Source of the DNA: MR-S7 sp000400995
GTDB taxonomy: Bacteria > Pseudomonadota > Gammaproteobacteria > Burkholderiales > Burkholderiaceae_C
Assembly: GCF_045291395.1 (NCBI RefSeq)
Contig: NZ_CP152342.1
Coordinates: 1,798,001-1,862,000, forward strand
Direction of reading: 5' to 3'
Length of the DNA stretch: 64,000 bases
This document shows positions 35,455-44,354 of the stretch, piece after piece. Made by a program: the position numbers and the translations under genes. Within the stretch, counting starts at the first letter, position 1. Each line of letters opens with the position of its first letter. The notes under the pieces were generated by a model. It was not told the origin of the DNA, did no database searches, and saw nothing but the letters and a program-made list of their open reading frames with translations.

Positions 35455-37626
35455 ATGATTAATCCTTATCCTATTCCTGAAAATGAGAATGCGCGGCTGG
35501 CAGCTGTTGAGGAATACCACCTCATTGACACACCTCCAGAGCAGGATATTGACCGGCTGGCAGGACTCGCCTCCAGAATATTTGATGTTCCGATCGTTTT
35601 GGTCTCATTGATGGAACGCGATCGACAATTCTTTAAATCTCATATCGGATTTGATCTTTGCGAAACAAGCCGAGAGATCGCTTTCTGTGCTCATGCAATT
35701 ATGCAAGATGAAATTCTCGTCGTTTTGGACGCAGCAAAGGATCCCAGGTTTTCTGCAAATCCATTGGTGTTAGGGGCGCCTTTTATTCGCTTTTATGCGG
35801 GAAAGCCTCTCGTTACGTCATCAGGTGAAAAAATTGGAACCGTTTGCCTAATTGATGCGAAAGTGCATACGGAATTTTCTGCCGAGGATAAAAGGAATCT
35901 GACTGACATAGCAGCGCTTGTCATGGACAGGATGGAGTTGAGGCGAATTGAACATCTTCGCACTGTGAGTCAAAGCCGCTTCGAACGTATTGCTGAAACA
36001 TCGCCTGATGCTATTGTTTGCTCCGATTCAAAAGGGGATGTGACTTTTTGGAACAGATCGGCGGAAAGGCTTTTTGGATATACCAGTGAGGAAATGGTCG
36101 GTTGCACCAGTCGGGTGATTGTTCCTGATAGTTGGATAAACATATATATTGCCGAGATAGAAAGGCTGCGCAATGGTGAGAAATTGGAGCTTGCTGATCG
36201 TACAATTGAGCTGTCGGGACTTCGAAAGAATGGGAGTGAGTTTCCTGCAGAATTTTCTCTGTCGACTTGGCAGGAGGGAGAGGCGACAAGTGTTGGTGCC
36301 ATCGTGCGTGATGTTACTGAGAGGCGGAGAAATGAAGAGCGATTATTCCGGCTCGCTTCTCTTGATGCATTAACAGGAATTCCAAACCGAGGTGCTTGGC
36401 AGGACTGTCTTAAAGAAGTCGTGGAAGCTGCGCAGCCTGCAACTGTGCTGCTTTTGGATCTCGATGGATTCAAGGAGGTCAATGACTCGCTCGGCCATCC
36501 TGCGGGAGATGCCGTCCTGCGTGAAGTGGCTGGACGCCTAATGTCTTTTAGTGAAGACACGATTATGGCTGCACGCCTGGGCGGTGATGAGTTTGTCGTG
36601 CTGTTACGTGGCAACGACGAACGCTATGCCAACGCCATGGCGTCACGTCTCGTCTCGCTGATCTCGCGCCCCTACGAATTTGCCGGACAACACATCGAGA
36701 TAGGTGCGAGCATTGGAGTTGCTCTGGCGCCACAGCACAGCGCGCGCTCTGAAGATCTGCTGCGAGCTGCGGACCTTGCACTTTATAGAGCCAAAGCGTC
36801 AGGTAAGGGACGGTATGAGATTTTTGTTCCAGAATTGCGAGAGGTAGCAATCGCACGCCGTGCTTTCGAGCAGGAACTTAAGTTGGCTTTTGAAAGAAAT
36901 GAATTCGAATTGTTTTATCAACCGCAGTTTTCTACGGCGGATCAGACATTGACTGGAGCAGAGGCGCTTATCCGCTGGCACCATCCAAAACGTGGACTTC
37001 TTTCTCCGGCGTCGTTCATTGAGGTTTTAAGTCAAAAGCCGTCTGCTGCGGAGATCGGCACATGGATTTTGCGCACTGCGTGCTATCAAGCATCTCAATG
37101 GAGGCTTCAATATCCGGAATTTCGCATGAGTGTCAACCTATTTGAGGCACAGTTCCGTTCCGGGCATTTGCTACACACTGTGAGCCAAATATTAGATGAA
37201 TTCTTGCTTCCTCCTCAATCGCTTGAGCTTGAGATTGTTGAAAATATAGTACTGAAAAATGATGCTGGTACATTGAACCTTCTCCACGATCTGCGCAGAA
37301 TAGGTATTGGTCTCGCATTTGATGATTATGGGACAGGGTTTGCATCCCTTAGCTTGCTCAAACGTTATCCGGTGTCACGATTAAAAATTGACAAGTCTTT
37401 TATAAGTGATGTTCACGCTAATCCTGAAGATGAGGCCGTAGTAAGGGCGGTGCTTTATCTTGGACGCAGCTTTGGCATGGAGGTGATTGCCGAGGGCGTA
37501 GAGACGGATGAGCAATTGGATTTTCTCAAGCGTCACAATTGTCCTGAAATTCAGGGTTATTTACTTGGGAGGCCGGTTTCGGCATCTGTGTTTCAGGAGT
37601 TATTTTTGAGGCGGCAGCAGAAATAA
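35455..37626 (+). CDS. GAF-PAS-GGDEF-EAL c-di-GMP signalling protein (second copy)
   Basis: 723 residues with the same domain order as the protein at 27253-29424: GAF (FCAHAIMQDEILVVLDAAKD), PAS (FWNRSAERLFGYTSEEMVG), GGDEF (DLDGFKEVNDSLGHPAGD; ARLGGDEFVVLL) and EAL (GAEALIRWHHP, EIVENI, FDDYGTGFASLSLLKRYP, LKIDKSF, AEGVETDEQ). The RxxD inhibitory site is absent. The gene is visibly AT-richer than the chromosome-like region, suggesting transfer. A duplicated pair with different sequence could respond to different signals; both GGDEF and EAL motifs look usable. Confidence 0.93.
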   Translation: MINPYPIPENENARLAAVEEYHLIDTPPEQDIDRLAGLASRIFDVPIVLVSLMERDRQFFKSHIGFDLCETSREIAFCAHAIMQDEILVVLDAAKDPRFSANPLVLGAPFIRFYAGKPLVTSSGEKIGTVCLIDAKVHTEFSAEDKRNLTDIAALVMDRMELRRIEHLRTVSQSRFERIAETSPDAIVCSDSKGDVTFWNRSAERLFGYTSEEMVGCTSRVIVPDSWINIYIAEIERLRNGEKLELADRTIELSGLRKNGSEFPAEFSLSTWQEGEATSVGAIVRDVTERRRNEERLFRLASLDALTGIPNRGAWQDCLKEVVEAAQPATVLLLDLDGFKEVNDSLGHPAGDAVLREVAGRLMSFSEDTIMAARLGGDEFVVLLRGNDERYANAMASRLVSLISRPYEFAGQHIEIGASIGVALAPQHSARSEDLLRAADLALYRAKASGKGRYEIFVPELREVAIARRAFEQELKLAFERNEFELFYQPQFSTADQTLTGAEALIRWHHPKRGLLSPASFIEVLSQKPSAAEIGTWILRTACYQASQWRLQYPEFRMSVNLFEAQFRSGHLLHTVSQILDEFLLPPQSLELEIVENIVLKNDAGTLNLLHDLRRIGIGLAFDDYGTGFASLSLLKRYPVSRLKIDKSFISDVHANPEDEAVVRAVLYLGRSFGMEVIAEGVETDEQLDFLKRHNCPEIQGYLLGRPVSASVFQELFLRRQQK

Positions 37627-37755
37627 AAAACAGTCAAAATATATTTTTTGAGATCCATGTGTGAATCATATTTTCAGGTCTTAATCGTGTTGGCGACGAG
37701 GATCTGATGACGAAGGATGATTGACTTTTTTTGAAGGGCGTGGTTGTTTTGTTTA

Positions 37756-38507
37756 TTAGATTTCAGCTGCAATGCTGATTGTGTAGTAATATCGGTCTGC
37801 GCGATAATAGGAGTGGAATACCACCAATGGCGTCCCGTCCGCATGCCTGAAGAAGCGGGAGAGGAAAAGGATTGGTGCGCCGACTTCAACATCCAGTATC
37901 TGAGCTAGTTCTAGTGTTGCCACCATTGCGTCTATCTCTTGACGCTCTTCTAGAATTTCTAATTTCAGTTGCTTTTTCAAAAATTCAAGAATAGACATTT
38001 CTTGAAAGTCTGCGTCCTTCACCGCTTGACCCACATTGGGCGTGAAATAGGCGTGATGCAGTGCCAGCGGTCTTGCCTCAAAAAATCGCACGCGCGTGAC
38101 TAAGTAGACCCGTTCGTCCGTCAGGCGCAGCAGTTGGTGACCCCTGCATCCGACACCATGCCGGAACTCAGGATCTTTGACTTGGTGTCGAGCTTGAGCG
38201 TCGTGTAATCCTCGCTGAGCCCGGTGAGACGCTTTTCGAGGCGGGGGGCAGGGTGCTTGAGCAAGAAGGTGCCCTGGGACCGTCTGCGATCGATTAGCCC
38301 CTCATCGTCGAACCAACGGAGCGCCTGACGCACCGTCTCTCGCGAAACCTCGAACTCCTCGCACAGTTCGCCTTCAGTAGGCAGCCGGTCGCCAATCTGG
38401 TAGTCGTTTTGTAGACGTTTGCGCAAGATCTCGCGTAGTTGGAGGTACTTGGGAAAGGGATTAAAAAACGCTCGCTTCTTTGGGGGAAGCGCTCTGGGCT
38501 TTGTCAT
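37756..38507 (-). pseudogene. GntR-family (HutC/UTRA) regulator, single-base frameshift
   Basis: From ATG 38507 the N-terminal winged helix is clear (YLQLREILRKRLQNDYQIGD, LPTEGELCEEFEVSRETVRQ, DEGLIDRRRSQGTF). The frame then shifts near 38135, in a GGGG run, and stops at 38121. With one G added, it continues HQLLRLTDERVYLVTRVRFF and the UTRA effector domain through FFRHADGTPLVVFHSYY to 37756. So the gene is whole apart from one base. The frameshift could be real or a sequencing slip in the homopolymer. The regulator faces away from the truncated TctC gene and probably controlled it. Confidence 0.8.
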
Positions 38508-38543
38508 GGAAGAACTATAGCTGTCCGCTGCAGGAACACGGCG

Positions 38544-38700
38544 TGAACCCCCCGGCTTTCGCGGAGGCCGATTAGCTTGAGTCAGCCGTACTGGCCCGCT
38601 GCTCAAGATTGCGATAGTAGGTGGTCTCGAACTCGGCGTGCGGAACGTAGCCCAGCGGGGCCATCAGCCGATGGTTGTTGAACCATGACACCCATTTCAA
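38544..38700 (-). mobile_element. Right end of an IS3-family element
   Basis: A terminal TGAACCCCCCGGCTTTCGCG stands at 38544, and inside it the last ~43 codons of an OrfB transposase read on the minus strand (LKWVSWFNNHRLMAPLGYVP, then AEFETTYYRNLEQ) ending at TAA 38572. The element stops about 38700, where it joins the middle of a TctC-like gene. Only about 155 bp remain, so it is not mobile. Confidence 0.8.
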
Positions 38701-39362
38701 GGTCGCTACCCTACAAGGACCTAACGGACTTCGCGCCGGTGAGCGACATTCTCAGCATCGGGTACATGCTTGCCGCCGCGCCCGATATCCCGGCCACCAA
38801 TCTGCGCGAATTCATCGCGTTGCTGAAAAACGATCCGACTCGCTATTCCTATGGCTCATCCGGTATTTCTACGGCGCTGCATCTCATGGGTGAGATGTTT
38901 AACAAGGAGGCGGGCGTTACTTCGCTGCATGTCCCGTACAAAGGGGGAAATCAGGTTCAGCTTGATCTAATGAGTAGCCGAATCAGCTTTGCGTTTCTTC
39001 CGACGGGTGCGATGGATGCAGTCAAGGCGGGAAAGCTCAAGACCTTCGGCTTTGCGTCGGATCGTCGCGATCCTGACTATCCGAATCTGCCGACCTTGGA
39101 CGAAGGAGGGTTGAAGAACTTCAAGGTGTCGGTCGGTTTCTACCTCTTGGCTCCGAAGGCGACCCCTCCGGGCATCGTGAGTCAGCTTAATGGAGCGGCT
39201 AACAGCATTGTAAAAAGCGAAGCTTTCTATGCACGTGTGAAATCGCTGGGCGGCGTGAAGATTTCGGCCGTAGGCTCGTCGGCAGAGATCCAACAGCGCA
39301 TGATGGCCGATCAGGCTCGTTGGGATCGCCTTATCCAAGATGCAAACATCAAGCTTGAATAA
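38694..39362 (+). pseudogene. TctC/Bug-family tricarboxylate-transport binding protein, 5'-truncated
   Basis: Reads from YKDLTDFAPVSDILSIGYML to the end with standard Bug-family blocks: YSYGSSGISTALHLMGEMF, LHVPYKGGNQVQLDLMSS, FAFLPTGAMDAVKAGKLKTF, PTLDEGGLKNFKVS. The signal peptide and first ~100 residues are missing: the IS end at 38700 replaces them. Family members are periplasmic solute-binding proteins for carboxylates. Without a signal sequence this one is unlikely to work. Confidence 0.85.
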
Positions 39363-39387
39363 GCTTTCAGTAAAGTTAGGTTTATCC

Positions 39388-39708
39388 ATGATCAAGCTCA
39401 CGGTTCAATATCCTTCAGTGCCTGGTAGCCGGTTCGATTTCGACTACTACCAGACCCGACATCTTGAACTTATCCGGAATCGGCTAGGCGAGAGTTGCAT
39501 CAGGCTTTCATTCAGCCGAGGTTTGTTTTCTGTACCTGAAGGTGGACCGCCGGCTTTCATAGCATCGTGCGACATTTTTTTCGCGAGCATAGAGATATTC
39601 CAAGAAAAGTTTCTACCTAATGCTCCTGAGTTCCGTGCGGATAATGTCAACTACACAGATATCGTCCCCATCCGACAACTTTACGAATATCTTTCGGATG
39701 ATTTTTAA
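39388..39708 (+). CDS. EthD-family small protein
   Basis: 106 residues from ATG 39388: IKLTVQYPSVPGSRFDFDYY, HLELIRNRLG, FASIEIFQEKF, and NYTDIVPIRQLYEYLSDD are the conserved EthD/ferredoxin-like-dimer blocks. EthD proteins accompany degradative operons; the specific role is unknown. It follows the truncated TctC gene after 25 bases, so it was the second gene of the same catabolic operon. Confidence 0.75.
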   Translation: MIKLTVQYPSVPGSRFDFDYYQTRHLELIRNRLGESCIRLSFSRGLFSVPEGGPPAFIASCDIFFASIEIFQEKFLPNAPEFRADNVNYTDIVPIRQLYEYLSDDF

Positions 39709-39872
39709 AAGCTCGTGTCGAGTTCTTTCTAATTGCTGAGCAAGTTAATTGTCGCATCCCCGACGATTGTATGGATCCTAAACGCTATCATGGCCAGCGC
39801 AGCCCCGAAGGAGGTGGTAGAGCAGCTTGAGCCTCTGATTCCCGCCTTTCACCCCCTCCGCCAAAGGCGGTC

Positions 39873-39960
39873 TGTATTGACCCAGTAAAAACCTGCACAG
39901 GTCTTAAACTGAGAAGAAAGAGACCTGAGCATGAAGAACGACGAAGAAATCAAGCGCTGG
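39873..39960 (+). mobile_element. Left end of an IS element with start of orfA
   Basis: The stretch TGTATTGACCCAGTAAAA is followed by an SD and ATG 39931, encoding MKNDEEIKRWTA. That resembles the beginning of an IS3-type OrfA. After ten codons the sequence switches to the antisense of an integrase fragment. Just left (39791-39872) another short frame reads MASAAPKEVVEQLEPLIPAF, similar to IS5-type transposase starts, so more than one element may be broken here. Confidence 0.45.
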
Positions 39961-40244
39961 ACGGCCATGCGCTGCTGCTTGCGCGGAGCGATCGGATCCT
40001 TGCCCTCGCGCAGCCCGTCATGGATGTCCCGCGCCTTGTCGCGGGCCTCGGACAGTCCCACCGCAGGGTAGGCGCCGATGCCGATGTCCCGGCGCTTGTC
40101 TCCCACCTGGATCCTTAGCACCCAGCCCCGGTGGCCTGCGCTCACCCGCAAGTGCAGGCCGGGCACGCCGCCGACGGCGTGCCTTCCTTCCATCTTGATC
40201 GCTGCGACAGCGCGCTCCGACAACTGCTTGGCCACCTTGGGCAT
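39961..40244 (-). pseudogene. Tyrosine integrase N-terminal fragment (DUF4102/P4-type)
   Basis: From ATG 40244: MPKVAKQLSERAVAAIKMEG, GVPGLHLRVSAGHRGWVLRI, DIGIGAYPAVGLSEARDKAR, DGLREGKDPIAPRKQQR. These are the DUF4102 arm-binding blocks of P4-like integrases. It is cut after about 95 residues by the IS end, so the catalytic core (RHRY) is missing. Such integrases mark one end of genomic islands, supporting island origin of the left region. No intact tRNA was found beside it. Confidence 0.8.
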
Positions 40245-40625
40245 GGGACTCTCCGCCATAAATTCCTGTCCCACATTGTGCCCACAAAAAACATTGGCTG
40301 TGGCTGAATCTGGTTGAACCTCGTTGGACGAGGTTAGTGGGAAAAATCCTTTAAAATCAGTAAGTTGTTGATTTTCCCTGGACGACTCTGGACCTTAATT
40401 TAGCGGACTCCGTTTCCGCCAGTTGGCTTTGATAGCCGACAATTAGCGGTATATGAGCTTTGTCTCGTATAAGACCGCAAAAAAGCAAAAGCTGCTACCT
40501 TGACGGGTTGCAGCTTTTTGTTTTTAACCTAACCCTATCTTCATAAGAGCGCTGTTCTGCGCAGCGCCTGCAGTACAGGTGCAAGGGGCAGCGCAGCCGT
40601 AGCCTTGGCGGAGTGATTTCAATCT
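40245..40625. other. Intergenic, no gene seen apart from a hairpin
   Basis: About 380 bases between the integrase fragment and the response-regulator gene. No tRNA or att repeat could be recognised. The only structure noticed is the terminator-like hairpin listed separately. Confidence 0.4.
40479..40525. terminator. Terminator-like hairpin
   Basis: AAAAAGCAAAAGCTGC pairs with GCAGCTTTTTGTTTTT across a 14-15 base loop with two mismatches. The A- and T-rich flanks suit termination from either side, for example of the response-regulator transcript. Confidence 0.5.
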
Positions 40626-41072
40626 TCAATCGCGTGTAGATACACGAATTCCCTTGAGTAGGTGGCGCATCGAGTCTTCCACTTGCCCATCGGGAGGCTC
40701 TGGCGGCTTTCCGTTCGCCATCAACCGTTTCACGGCGACAAGCAGGGTGTCGAGATCAAAGGGTTTAACCAGGAATTCATCGTATCCCTGGAAAACCCGT
40801 CTCACGATGTCCTCGCTCGTAGCGCTCATGAATACAAATGGAATGTGCTTCAGCGCTTCGTCTTGGCTAATGATCTGCCCGAACTCGCCGCCATTCATGA
40901 TGGGCATCATGAAGTCGGTAAGGATCAATGACGGTTTTTCGCCGCTTCTGATGATTTCGAGCGCCTGCTTGCCATTGGATGCTATTGCAACTCTATAGCC
41001 TTCAGCTTCAAGCAGGAGCTGCAATATCTCGGCATTCCCGTATTCGTCCTCGACGATAAGAATCATTTCCAT
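40626..41072 (-). CDS. Single-domain response regulator (CheY-like)
   Basis: 148 residues from ATG 41072; receiver only: MILIVEDEYGNAEILQLLLE, phospho-Asp in SLILTDFMMPIMNGGEF, FVFMSATSED and FLVKPFDLDTLL. The short C-terminal tail has no output domain. It starts 35 bp after the KaiC-like gene ends, same strand, so they are probably one operon. It may receive phosphate from a distant kinase and pass it to or report for the KaiC-like ATPase. Confidence 0.85.
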   Translation of the reverse strand: MEMILIVEDEYGNAEILQLLLEAEGYRVAIASNGKQALEIIRSGEKPSLILTDFMMPIMNGGEFGQIISQDEALKHIPFVFMSATSEDIVRRVFQGYDEFLVKPFDLDTLLVAVKRLMANGKPPEPPDGQVEDSMRHLLKGIRVSTRD

Positions 41073-41107
41073 CGAGACGATCTTTCTCTTAGACAGTAAA
41101 GGGCCTC

Positions 41108-42529
41108 TCAACCCAGAGGAGGCGAAACGAAGACATCTACAGAAGTCTGATCGGTTCCGCCGCCGCGAACTTTCGAAATCGCAAGTACCCGCTGATTGAC
41201 TCGCCTGTCTTTTGCGGAGACCGGATCAAAAATAAATACGTTATCGAACCAGCCAGTTACTCCGTCCGCCAGCGGTGTTCCGGCCGCGACGGCCAGCGCA
41301 TCAGGATCCACGGTAAACAGGGAGGTCACTTCCCTGCGGCGCAGTTCCAGTAGCAAGCGCCCGAGGAAACGGTAGCCGCGCTCCGGAAATGCCAACGTGT
41401 CAGCCAAACCAGCGATACCATCTACTACAAGCCGGCGAATCTTTAGTTCATCAACCAGCCGCAGCAGTTTGTGACCCATTTCATCCATCGATTCGTCCTC
41501 GTGGCCCAGGTTTTTGATCACCAATGCGCCAGATGTAATGGCTGCCTCGATCCCAAGGCCCACGTCGGAGCCCAGTCTCCGAAGGTCGGCTGCTAATTCC
41601 GTACAAGAAAGCACCAGCCCTCGGCTGTCAGTGTCGGAAGCGGCCGCAAAAGCGAGTGCCAAGGTGGTCTTGCCAGTGCCAGTTTGCCCGATAACGGCCG
41701 ATGCGCTGCCGGAGAGCAAGCCATTGCCACGTAGGACATCGTCGAGCGCATGCAGACCTGTGGAAATCTTGGCCTTGCCCAGTCTGGCATTTGCGTCGAC
41801 CAAAGGCAGGCTTTCCAGGCGTGGGAAAAATTGGAGGCCCTGTGTCGAAATACAAAAGGTATGTTGGCCACGGATGATCTGGCTGCCCCGAAATTTGCGC
41901 ACATGCATCCTGCGTTCTGCGCGCCAGTGAAAACCGTGGTCCTCGAATGCGAAGATGCCATCCACCATCGTCTGCTCTGCACTCAGCGCGTTTCCATGGC
42001 CGCTGGTGAGCACGAGGCATGTGCAGGACATGGCACTCACCAGGCTCTGCAGTTCATGGACGAACTGGCGAACGGAATCGTTGGCCATCGACTCCAGCCT
42101 GTCGACTACCAAGCCATCGATCACCAGCAGCGATGCGCGGTAACGCATCAGTTCCCCGCGCAGCAGGCTCACGACGGCCTTCAGCCCGCCTTGCTCGAAC
42201 TCGCGGTAGCCGCTGACGTAGAAAACCCTCGCACTCACCTCCTGCTGATCGAAAAAGATCTGCTGCTCCATGTGTTGCAGCATGCGAGCATGGGACTCGG
42301 CCAGCATGGTGACGTACAGCGTGCGGATCTCGCGCCTGGCAAGGGTATACGCAATCTGGTTGGCCAATGTCGTCTTGCCGACCCCCGGGGGGCCTTCGAA
42401 AATGTAGACTCCTCCCTCGAACAACCCGCCGTTGAGTATCTCGTCCAGGCCGTCGACAAGGGTGGGCATGCGTTTCATTTGTAGTGATGTGGTGTTGTTG
42501 GAAGGTCCGCTCGTGCACACTGCGGGCAT
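41108..42529 (-). CDS. KaiC-like two-domain RecA-fold ATPase
   Basis: 473 residues (starts at 42478 or 42469 also possible). Two KaiC domains each carry Walker A (GPPGVGKTT at 46-54; GQTGTGKTT at 281-289) and Walker B (SLLVIDGL; RRLVVDGI). Domain starts PTLVDGLDEILNGGLFEGG and ISTGLHALDDVLRGNG are typical. There is no KaiA or KaiB nearby, so this is the widespread non-cyanobacterial group linked with histidine kinases and receivers; the function is signalling or stress related and unproven. Paired with a CheY-like gene and divergent from a photolyase. Confidence 0.85.
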   Translation of the reverse strand: MPAVCTSGPSNNTTSLQMKRMPTLVDGLDEILNGGLFEGGVYIFEGPPGVGKTTLANQIAYTLARREIRTLYVTMLAESHARMLQHMEQQIFFDQQEVSARVFYVSGYREFEQGGLKAVVSLLRGELMRYRASLLVIDGLVVDRLESMANDSVRQFVHELQSLVSAMSCTCLVLTSGHGNALSAEQTMVDGIFAFEDHGFHWRAERRMHVRKFRGSQIIRGQHTFCISTQGLQFFPRLESLPLVDANARLGKAKISTGLHALDDVLRGNGLLSGSASAVIGQTGTGKTTLALAFAAASDTDSRGLVLSCTELAADLRRLGSDVGLGIEAAITSGALVIKNLGHEDESMDEMGHKLLRLVDELKIRRLVVDGIAGLADTLAFPERGYRFLGRLLLELRRREVTSLFTVDPDALAVAAGTPLADGVTGWFDNVFIFDPVSAKDRRVNQRVLAISKVRGGGTDQTSVDVFVSPPLG

Positions 42530-42838
42530 GGGTAGAAGATTGTTGCAGTTCTGATTCTAGCGGAGCATAGGCTCTGCGGAATGGTGAAACAGCTTGCTCG
42601 CTCTGACTCTTGAAACGAAATTAACTCATTTCTTCGATTGCGATTTTGTTTTCACTCTTTGGGAATGTTTGCTAATTGAAAAAATATTTGCTTTATTGGC
42701 TGCGGAGTTGTTTGTCAAATAAAAGATTAAAAATAAGCTTCTGATTGCCAACCTCTAATTTTGAGCTCCTTAGGAAATCAAGGTCATTTTCCTGGCGGCA
42801 TCGTATGCGCCACATCAGCAAACAAGGAACACTAATCC
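42530..42838. other. Intergenic, AT-rich
   Basis: About 309 bases between divergent kaiC-like and photolyase genes, notably AT-rich between 42600 and 42780. Presumably holds both promoters. No operator recognised. Confidence 0.5.
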
Positions 42839-44302
42839 GTGGCCTCTGCCAGTGCCCTGGTGTGGATGCGGCGCGATCTGCGCTGTGACGACCACGCTGC
42901 CCTGTACCACGCGCTGCGCCGCTTTGAGCGCGTGTATTGCGCTTTTGTATTCGATACCGGCATCCTGGAGGCGCTTCCAAGCCGTGAAGACCGGCGTGTG
43001 GAGTTCATCCATGCCAGCGTCCTGGCGTTGGACGACGGCTTGCGCCAGCTCGCCGCGTGCAGCGGTGCACCCGGCGGCGGGCTGATCGTGCGCCATGGCC
43101 CGTCGCAGGAATGCATTGTTCAATTGGCATGCAGCCTGGGCGTGCAAGAGGTATTGGCGAACCGCGACTACGAGCCCGAGGCCATCGCCCGCGACCGGCG
43201 CATCGCCGAGGCCTTGCGTACGGCGGGGATCGCTTTCAGCGATTACAAGGACCAGGTGCTGCTCGAGTGCGACGAGGTGCTGACCGGGCAGGGCCGGCCT
43301 TACAGCGTGTTCACGCCTTATAAGCGCGCCTGGCTGCAAAAGCTCGATGCCTTCCAACTCAGGCCCTATCCGGTGGAACGCTATGCCCGTCATCTGGCAG
43401 CTCTTCCCGCGGGCGAGCGGCTACCGCCGTTGGCAGAGCTGGGCTTTGTTCCCACCAACCTGGGAGCGCTGCCTCTGCCTGCCGGCATGCATGGCGCTCG
43501 GCAACTGCTGCAGGACTTTCTGCCGCGCATGGCGGCGTACAAGGAAGCGCGCGATTATCCGGGGCGCCGCGGGGTGTCCTATCTTTCGGTGCATTTGCGG
43601 TTCGGAACCCTATCCATCCGCCAGGTGGCCGCGCTGGCCGTTCAGCAGGCTGCCCAGGGCTGCGAGGGCGCGCAGGTCTGGCTGTCCGAGCTGGCATGGC
43701 GCGACTTCTATTCCATGGTGCTGTGGCATCACCCCCACGTGGTCGCGCAGTCCTTCAGGCCTGCGTACGACGGCATCCAGTGGGACGAAGCGCCGGAGCT
43801 CTGGCAGGCCTGGTGTGATGCCCGCACCGGCTACCCATTGGTCGATGCGGCCATGCGCCAGTTGCACGAGACGGGTTACATGCACAACCGCTTGCGCATG
43901 GTGGTGGCGAGCTTCCTGACCAAGGACCTGGGCATCGACTGGCGGCGGGGAGAGCGCTACTTTGCCGAGCACCTGAACGACTACGACCTGGCCGCCAACA
44001 ACGGTGGCTGGCAGTGGGCCGCCTCCACGGGGTGCGATGCGCAGCCGTGGTTCCGCATCTTCAATCCGGTGATGCAGTCGCAGAAGTTCGACCCGCAAGG
44101 CCGCTTCATTCGCCGTTACCTGCCGGAGCTGGACCGTGTGCCGGACAAGCACATCCATTTTCCCGCGGCCATGAAGCCGGCGGAGCTGCAGGCCTGCGGC
44201 TTGCAGTTGGGAGTGGACTATCCGATACCCGTGGTCGACCACGCCAAGGCTCGCCAGCGGACGTTGATGCGCTTCTCGCTGGTGCCGCAGAGTGGAGGGT
44301 GA
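42839..44302 (+). CDS. phrB: Deoxyribodipyrimidine photolyase (cryptochrome/photolyase family)
   Basis: 487 residues from GTG 42839. N-terminal alpha/beta domain (ALVWMRRDLRCDDHAALYHA) and the C-terminal FAD domain: YPGRRGVSYLSVHLRFGTLS, WLSELAWRDFYSMVLWHHPH, DAAMRQLHETGYMHNRLRM, NNGGWQWAASTGCDAQPWFR, FNPVMQSQKFDPQG. These are class I CPD photolyase blocks, including the tryptophans used for electron transfer. It repairs UV-made pyrimidine dimers using light. It is divergent from the KaiC-like operon. Confidence 0.95.
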   Translation: MASASALVWMRRDLRCDDHAALYHALRRFERVYCAFVFDTGILEALPSREDRRVEFIHASVLALDDGLRQLAACSGAPGGGLIVRHGPSQECIVQLACSLGVQEVLANRDYEPEAIARDRRIAEALRTAGIAFSDYKDQVLLECDEVLTGQGRPYSVFTPYKRAWLQKLDAFQLRPYPVERYARHLAALPAGERLPPLAELGFVPTNLGALPLPAGMHGARQLLQDFLPRMAAYKEARDYPGRRGVSYLSVHLRFGTLSIRQVAALAVQQAAQGCEGAQVWLSELAWRDFYSMVLWHHPHVVAQSFRPAYDGIQWDEAPELWQAWCDARTGYPLVDAAMRQLHETGYMHNRLRMVVASFLTKDLGIDWRRGERYFAEHLNDYDLAANNGGWQWAASTGCDAQPWFRIFNPVMQSQKFDPQGRFIRRYLPELDRVPDKHIHFPAAMKPAELQACGLQLGVDYPIPVVDHAKARQRTLMRFSLVPQSGG

Positions 44303-44354
44303 ACCGATGCAATGGTTGCGCTACAGTGAACGCAGAACTATCACAAGCCGTCCT

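Noticed and set aside
40245..40625. tRNA gene or attachment site beside the integrase fragment
   Set aside because: No cloverleaf or CCA-ended sequence could be read.
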